A stretch of 64,000 nucleotides of DNA from Rhea pennata (taxonomy: Eukaryota; Chordata; Aves; Rheiformes; Rheidae), in assembly GCF_028389875.1 (NCBI RefSeq), contig NC_084663.1, forward strand, positions 216,466,876-216,530,875, written 5' to 3'. This document shows, one piece after another, positions 58,001 through 64,000 of this stretch (position 1 is its first letter; each line of letters opens with the position of its first letter). The position numbers and the translations under genes were made by a program. Below the pieces are notes generated by a model. The model saw only the letters and a list, made by a program, of their open reading frames with translations. It made no database searches and was not told the origin of the DNA.

Positions 58001-58577
58001 GTGCAGCTGCAACCTGGAGCTGGGTGCTGGCGAGAGGGCTTGCTCCCCGGTGCAGCCGCAACCTGGAGCAGGGTGCTGGCGAGAGGGCTTGCTCCCCGGT
58101 GCAGCCGCGACCCGGAGCTGGGTGCTGGCGAGAGGGCTTGCTCCCCGGTGCAGCTGTGACCCGGAGCTGGGTGCTGGCGAGAGGGCTTGCTCCCCGGTGC
58201 AGCCGCAACCCGGAGCTGGGTGCTGGCGAGAGGGCTTGCTCCCCGGTGCAGCTGCAACCCGGAGCTGGGTGCTGGCGAGAGCCCTTGCTCCCCGGTGCAG
58301 CCGCAACCCGGAGCTGGGTGCTGGCGAGAGGCCTTGCTCCCTGGTGCAGCCGCAACCCGGAGCTGGGTGCTGGCGAGAGGCCTTGCTCCCTGGTGCAGCT
58401 GCGACCCGGAGCTGGGTGCTGGCGAGAGGGCTTGCTCCCCGGTGCAGCCGCGACCCAGAGCAGGATGCTGGCGAGAGGGCTTGCTCCCCGGTGCAGCTGC
58501 GACCTGGAGCAGGGTGCTGGCGAGAGGGCTTGCTCCCCGGTGCAGCCGCGACCCGGAGCAGGATGCTGGTGAGAGGG
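55022..58577. repeat. 49-bp GC-rich minisatellite, about 72.5 copies
   Basis: A head-to-tail array. The string CTGGCGAGAGG (or a one-base variant) recurs every 49 bp from 55039 to 58567, and 3528 bp divided by 49 is exactly 72, so there is no net length change over the array. Each unit then has TTGCTCC, CGGTGCAGC, an ACCCGGA box and GGGTGCTGG. Variation sits at a handful of sites: GG/GC before CTTG, CCC/CTC before CGG, the CTG/CCG and TGA/CAA/CGA triplets before CCCGG, GCT/GCA/ACT after CCCGGA, and GGCGAG/GGCAAG. 49 is not a multiple of 3 and most units lack stops, so very long open frames arise in several frames of both strands (up to 1509 codons on the minus strand). These are by-products, not genes. 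Confidence 0.97.
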
Positions 58578-58579
58578 GA

Positions 58580-59360
58580 TGCCCGGGGGGCACCGGTGGC
58601 GGGAGCTGCGCTGCGGGAGCCCCCGCCGCTGCGCTGCCGTGCCAGCGCTCCAGCCGCACCACCAAGGACAGGCTGCCGGCGCCCGGGGCTGCGAGGACCC
58701 GTCTCTGGGGCCTGACCTGCCTCCTGGCCTGGCTCCATCCTCCGTGGCAGCCGCGCGCCTCCAGCAGGGCCGAGAAAGCCCCCGGAGCCGGCGGGGCCCC
58801 GCGCACCCCCGGGGACCCCTCGCCGGGCCGGGCGCCCGCCGGGGCCCCCGCGCCAGCCCTGCCGGGGCACGCGGGGCTGCTGCCGGGGCAGGAGGACACC
58901 AGCGTCCCGCGCTGCCCCTCGGGCGGCCTCCCGGGATCGGCTCGGGACCCCGGCGGCAGCAGGCAGCGAGGCAGGATGGGCCCCCGCACGCCCGCGCTGC
59001 TGCGTAAGTGGTCGCTCGCCGGCCGCCCCACGCGGCGCCCCACGGCCGGGACGCGCCTGCTCCCCCGCGCCCTCCCGCTCCCTGCTCTGCCCTGTCCTCG
59101 CAGTGCGCCCGCGGGCCTCGAGGAAGAGCCAGGCCGGCGCGGCACCGTCCAGCCCCACGGAGGAGCAGCGCCCGGTGAGCCACGGCACCGGGCAGCTCCG
59201 TCCCGAAGGCTCGGAGGGTGGGAAGCGGCCGTGCCGAGGCTGCCTTCCCACGGGGCCCCGGCGGGCCGCGCCGCGCAGGCGCCGAGCACCGGCACCCCGG
59301 CCCCGGCAGCCCGGCCCGTCCATCCCCCCGGCCGGGCCGGCCCACCGGCCTCCCTCAGCA
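58580..59360. promoter_or_regulatory. CpG-island-like promoter region
   Basis: Very GC-rich with dense, undepleted CpG (GCCGCCCCACGCGGCGCCCC and similar) between the minisatellite and the first exons of the plus-strand gene at 58976. No TATA box is visible. Typical of a CpG-island promoter, though the coding first exons also lie in it. Confidence 0.55.
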
Positions 59361-62300
59361 TCCCTGCCCTCCGCACTGAGACCCTCTCCTCTCTGCCCTT
59401 CTCCCCAAAGGCCCAGGACAGCTCGGATGAAGAGCTCTCCAGTCCTGGCAAAGCCGAGGTGCTGTCTGGCAAGGAGATCCCCGAGATGGGTAAGCCCTGA
59501 GCTCCTGGGCGCACGGGCAGCAAGGCTGGGGGCAGCTGGCACTGATCTGCCCGGGGGCGTCCGGAGCGGCCTGCCAGGCAGCCCGGGGGCAGCCGGGGCG
59601 GGCAGGGGCAGCCCCGCGGGGACGCAGCGTCCTCCCTGCTGCTGGGCTTCGCCTGCCTGCCCCAGGCCTCGGGGAACTCCGGGGCACTTGGAGAGCAGAA
59701 GGTGGGTGCTGGCCATGCTGGGCAGGAGCACCACTCAGGCGGTCTCTCCTCTTCTCCCATCTTCCTCCTCGCCCCAGGGCGCAGAACGGCCTCCTGCGGC
59801 TCAAGGGCATCCCACCGAGCCCAGCTGCGACGAGGCCGTGGAGGCAGCCGTCTGCTACATCAGCAGATACGTCAAGGACCTGCCTGCCTACATGAACCAA
59901 GCCATCTCGTGGGGTAGGCCGGCAGGGCTGCGCGGGGAGCTCTTGTGCACAGCCAGATCGGGCTCCCGTCGACGCACACAGAGCAAAGTGCCTGTGATGG
60001 GATCAGCCGGAGGGCAAGGCTCCTTGGGCAGGAGGTGGGTGGACGTGGGGTGAGAACAGGGAGCTGTGCGGTGCCCCTGGCTCGACACCAAGCCCAAGCC
60101 CGGTGGCCTGGCTGTGCAGGTGCCGCTGGCCTTCCTTGCTCCCAGGGCAAGGGTGGAGAACACCCTCATCCCTCTGGGTAACAAGGGACTGCCAGGGAGG
60201 AGAGAGGGGCTGGCAAGAGCAGGCCTGAATGTTCATGCCCCTCCTGCTCTCCTCGAGGGCTTTGCCAGAGACAACCTCATCAGCAGGCAAGTCCTGGTGG
60301 TGTCGGAGGTCTCTTTTCACCTTCTGCCTTTCCCTTCCAGAAATGGAGCTTGCCAGCACGCTTGAAGCCTCAGCAAGTGTCTTCAAGAAAACATAGGCTC
60401 AAGAGGTGGCTGCTGGAGATGGGGACCCCCCCAGAGCTCACGCCACCAACCCCAGCGTCCTAGACCCTGGGCTCTCACTCCTGCTGCTGGGCAGAGCACT
60501 TGGCCCTGCCACCCTCTGCAGCTCTTCCAGCTCCCTCCCACCAGGCCCTTGGCAGCCAGGCACTGCAGTGTCCCAGTCAGGCCTGGGCTTTGCCAGGAGC
60601 AGGCGTGCAAGGCGAAACTCTCGCTTGCTCTTCTGAGGGCCTCTGCATGCCCTCGAGCCCTGGCAGGGGCATTGGTTAAATGTCCTGCAGGAAGGGCAGA
60701 GCTGCAGATGACTAGCGCAGCTGGGAATTGCTCCATCAACATGGGCATCTCCTGGAGAAAATGTTTTTTTGCCACTCTGGCTCTGCTTTGAAGGAGCAGA
60801 AAATGTTTTTTTTTCCACTCTGGCCCTGCCTTGAAGGAGCAATGTCATGTTCAGTGTCAGCAGCATGTTTTCTCCTTCCTCAGCCCTCTGAGCCAGCCCT
60901 GGACGCTCCTTCACTCGCTCAGCAGCAGGAGGCAGCTCACGTGGGAGGCCTTCAGCCCGACTGCGAGCTGCAAAAGCAGCACCTCCAGGTAGGAGAGCCG
61001 CCCAGCACACACACTCGCCCCAGCACCCGTGCACGGATGCTCACGCACACGCAGAGGCACACGCGGTCCTGACCCAGATGGTGTGGTGCACGGTGGCTCC
61101 GCTTGGCACAGGGACGTGCTGCCCATCACCCTGCTCCCCAGCGCCGCAGCCACCTCTTGCTGCAGCTGGGAGCTGCTCTGTGCTCTGCCTCGCTCATGCC
61201 TCTGCACGGTGCCTGCTGCCGTGGGAGACCAGCCAGCTGCAGCCCTTTGCAGGGCAGAAGCACTCCGTGGTTGCTTGCTCCTGGTGCCGAACCCACAGCT
61301 GGGCGACCCCACCGAGGGCGGCTGTCACCCGCACAGTGCCTGGCGCTGCCAAGCACAGGCAAGCCTCTCGCTCCAGCCGCTCTCAGCCTGGGGCTTTTGC
61401 TCTCACCCTGCTGCAGGTGCTCGGCAAGATGTTCCTTGCCCACCAGCAGCTGCTGCAGAAGACGGAGCAGCAGTGGCAGCAGGCCGAGAAGCAGCTGGTA
61501 GGTAACGTGGATTCGCCACGCAGGCTGCCGCTGCGCTCCCAGTCCAGCGCTCCTCTCGTCTCCCTGCTGTTACCCCAGGGCATGGCAGCAGGGCTTGGAC
61601 AGCAAAGAGGCCTGGCCATCCTCATCCCCAGGGAGGCTCCCCAAATCCAGCATCTCAGACCTCTTCCCTTGCTATTAGTCCTCGCTCTTCCCGGGGAAGC
61701 CTCAGCCTGGGTCACTGCTTTGTTGGCAGCAAAAGGAGAAGGCAGAGCTCTTCGACCTGCCCTGCCATGGGGAGGAAGAGCAGGAGGGGCTGGCCGAGGA
61801 AGAGCAGCCCGGCGCCCCCAGCCTTGACAGCCAGTGCAGCTGGAGGACGGTGCTGAACCGATGGCGAGAGCAGAGCTGCCCCGCACAGGGCTGCACTAGG
61901 AGCCAGCTCGGGGCCAGCCGCGCTGCCCCAGCGCGCCCAGAGCTGCCTCCCTGCCTGCGGCACAGGGGCCCGGCTCGAACTCCCCGCCAATGCTCCACTG
62001 GCAGGGAGGACAGCCCAGACCTTTCTGCTGCAGCTCCTCAGGCAGGGGGGGCTCCCTTGGCCCAGCAGTGCCCCAGGGACGTCCCCAGGGCATGCATGGC
62101 CCGAGCTGGGCAGGAGCACTGGCAGCTGCCTCCCTCCAAGGGCAGAAAGCTTGTCCTTCTGCCCATTCAGCTTTCTTCCTCTCCTCCTTCACAGCATACA
62201 GAGCAAATGGGAGCTCCTAGAGCCCGCAGTAGGGAGGAGCTTTACTGCCAGGCTGCCCAAAGCAGCCGCCTGAGCTTCCTCCAGCTCCATCACGCTCTCC

Positions 62301-62566
62301 AGCAAGGCCAGCACCAGCATCCTCCCCCAACGCACCAGCTCCAGCACCCCCACACAGTGCGAGAGGCCCCGGCAGCCCCCAGGCAGGGGAGCGCTGGAGC
62401 CAGCAGAAAGTCAGCACCGCACAGCGGGACCACAGCCACCAAGACGCCAGCTTGGAGCAGTGCTGCCGCCTGGGATGGGAGGCATGCCGAGGTGGGCAGC
62501 CAAGGTGTCAAGGACATCTTCACAGTCAGGGACCAGTGCCCAAGCGTGCCTGCGCCCATGGGCTGA
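58976..62566 (+). CDS. Unrecognised multi-exon coiled-coil gene
   Basis: I do not recognise this protein. Splice-bounded exons that chain in phase: 58976-59003 (MGPRTPALL, strong Kozak, donor GTAAGT), 59104-59174, 59411-59489 (AQDSSDEELSSPGK, acidic/Ser) and 59785-59913 (DEAVEAAVCYISRYVKDLP, helical). Then 60884-60988 (35 codons), 61417-61497 (VLGKMFLAHQQLLQKTEQQW, coiled coil) and 61730-62566 (starts QKEKAELF, then EEEQEGLAEEEQ, then a Pro/Gln/His-rich low-complexity tail, ending TGA). The join between 59913 (phase 1) and 60884 (phase 0) is unresolved. Candidates are 60341 onward (GAAATGGAGCTT...) or a 29-base exon with a GC donor near 60255-60284. A strong acceptor inside the last exon (CTCCTCCTTCACAG, before 62194) may split it. 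For 59785 the first AG (59777) gives the wrong phase, while the AG 7 bases later restores it. No poly(A) signal is seen. Its role is unknown; possibly a nuclear or scaffold protein. Confidence 0.55.
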
Positions 62567-64000
62567 CGGGCAAAACAGGGCCATCAACGGCTGCAGCTTC
62601 TCAAACCATCTGGAGCAGGGGCACAGGGCTCTGCAATCACAGATTGACCCCAGAAAAGCATTTTTAAAGCAGTCTTCAAATTAGTTGCTCATGCACTGCA
62701 ACCTTCACTGGTTTCTTATGAATCAGGAAGGGAAAGCCTCTGACATCAAGTGTTTTCACGGGATGCTCCACACCAAGAAGCAGAAGTACTGGACAGCAAG
62801 CAGCGCTCTTTGCTACCCTGATGTGTGGCTGCAGGAGCTGGTAAAGAGCTGAAGCTCAGCTTGCACCCACCAGCCAGAGCCTGACATAGACGGGAATCCT
62901 GGAAACTCAGCCGGGGCCTGGGAAACTGCACTTGGAGATGTGCTGAAAATGATCGAATCTGCTTCCCTGCACAAAAAGGGAGACCAGGTAAGGGGTCTGG
63001 AGCAAAACAGAGACCAGAGAAAGGGGAAGAGCACACAGTCACAGATGAAGGTTCACAGCAGCTGAAATGCTGCAAAGGGGACAGATGCCTGTGTACCCTT
63101 TAAGAGACTATGGTCACCAAGCGACGCTGGAGCATCTGACATGGAAGTTCCAAAATTGAATCCTGATGAGGACAGACTCCATCAGATGGAGATGATTGTC
63201 GCTGCAAAAGGGAAGGGAGGAAAAAAACAGTCGCTGCTGAAGTCTAGGTTGTTAGAAGACACTATGGCAAAATGGTCATGGTGAAGCATTACAAGGCACT
63301 GTTCTTGTACGTGAATTCTTCCTGAGCCCAGATCAGCAGTGGTCTCCCTGGTTTTCAAGGTGTCCCTGCTATGTGCCATGTGGGCTTTGGAGGTCTACTG
63401 CCAGTCTGGTCAGAAGGGCTGATCCACTTTGCAAAAGGGTTTTGGAAATTGTGAAACTGTATGTTAAAAGTGCCACTCAGGACACTGACAAAAACCTCTT
63501 TGGACATGTTTCCGAGGTTGTCCTGGGCATGTTGGCAACAGTAGCAAAACAGGAGGGCTCAGGTCTGGTTCCTAATCCAAGAAAAAGTCTGGAGCACAAG
63601 AGAGCCACCTCATGCCCCTGTAGTGAAGGCCCCAGCCCCTAAAAAGAAAAGGGATGGGGCACAGGCTCCATTGCTGGCTGGATGTGTCCCACGGGCTGGT
63701 AGCATTTGACCTGACAAGGCCCTGAGACACCCGACCTGGTTGGCCCTGCTCTAAGCTGGGGTTGAACCACAGTGGACCACCCCACATTATTCTGTGACTA
63801 TCTGACTCAGCCAATGACCCTGCTGAAATGTCCATTCCTTTGAAGACCCTCCGCAGCTGCTGGGCAATTCAGCAGCAACCTTTGTGGTTAATGCAGCCCT
63901 GGGCTGGGCTCCAGTAGGTAAAGCGGCTCCTATCAGCCACTCTGGCACAGCTTGGAAACCAACAGAGAGCAAACCATCACCAGCATGCAAAATGTGAGTG
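62567..64000. other. Intergenic or 3' flank, nothing definite
   Basis: A short ATG frame from about 63141 (MEVPKLNPDEDRLHQMEM..., about 47 codons, Lys-rich) and an 89-codon frame at 63373-63642 look mildly protein-like but have no family match and no splice context I trust. The end may belong to a gene beyond the window. Confidence 0.35.

Noticed and set aside
54816-59345. 1509-codon minus-strand open frame, and others of 979, 732, 710, 650 and 600 codons across the minisatellite
   Set aside because: The 49-bp unit lacks stops in most frames, so open frames arise on both strands automatically. Apparent repeats of 49 residues are the DNA repeat read three times. No single frame is favoured.
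1-64000. Beta-globin gene expected near this OR/ubiquilin block
   Set aside because: No globin exon motif is readable on either strand in any of the three frames; it is presumably outside the window.
1-64000. Endogenous retrovirus, Polinton or CRISPR-like structures
   Set aside because: No LTR pair, gag/pol/env reading or spaced repeat array was seen. The retro-element content recognised is CR1 LINE only.

Overview
The window looks like a sauropsid, most probably avian, chromosome segment. The repeats are CR1 LINEs of the bird type, with no Alu/B1-type SINEs and no L1, and the genes are an intact class I olfactory receptor (OR) / ubiquilin neighbourhood. In human 11p15.4, UBQLN3 and UBQLNL sit side by side inside the OR51/OR52 cluster near beta-globin. 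This window shows the same association. No globin gene is visible here.

Layout. 1-5.4 kb has no recognisable gene, only one unexplained 293-codon open frame and a poly-A run. 5.77-25.2 kb holds three single-coding-exon ubiquilin-family genes, all on the minus strand: a UBQLN3-like gene with UBL, STI1 and UBA domains (5769-7568), a UBQLNL-like gene without UBA (9964-11439), and a third UBA-less paralogue (23438-24859). Between the second and third lie an OR pseudogene (14743-15390) and an intact OR52-like receptor (17816-18772). Two more intact OR52-like receptors follow at 28592-29566 and 50851-51810, again on the minus strand. 35-42 kb contains two well-preserved plus-strand CR1 copies and CR1 debris. 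46.5-48.3 kb is a chain of different tandem and low-complexity repeats. 55.02-58.58 kb is a GC-rich minisatellite of about 72.5 copies of a 49-bp unit whose spacing shows no net length change from end to end. About 400 bp beyond it, in a CpG-rich promoter-like zone, starts a multi-exon plus-strand gene (58976-62566) encoding an acidic, coiled-coil, low-complexity protein that I do not recognise. 62.6-64 kb shows nothing definite.

Main observations. (1) All three ubiquilin genes carry the same 25-bp element with two CRE-like cores exactly 12 bp apart, 265-335 bp upstream of their start codons. This is a plausible shared spermatid-type promoter. (2) The second ubiquilin gene has a decayed but recognisable UBA domain in the same reading frame just past its stop codon, so UBA loss can be seen in progress. 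(3) The UBQLN3-like protein has an internal duplication of the linker plus first STI1 half, and the second copy has gained a very hydrophobic stretch. (4) The minisatellite has strict register and sits at the promoter of an unrecognised gene. ORs act in olfactory cilia and the ubiquilin-like genes probably act in germ cells. They share this chromatin neighbourhood, but nothing in the sequence suggests a shared pathway.
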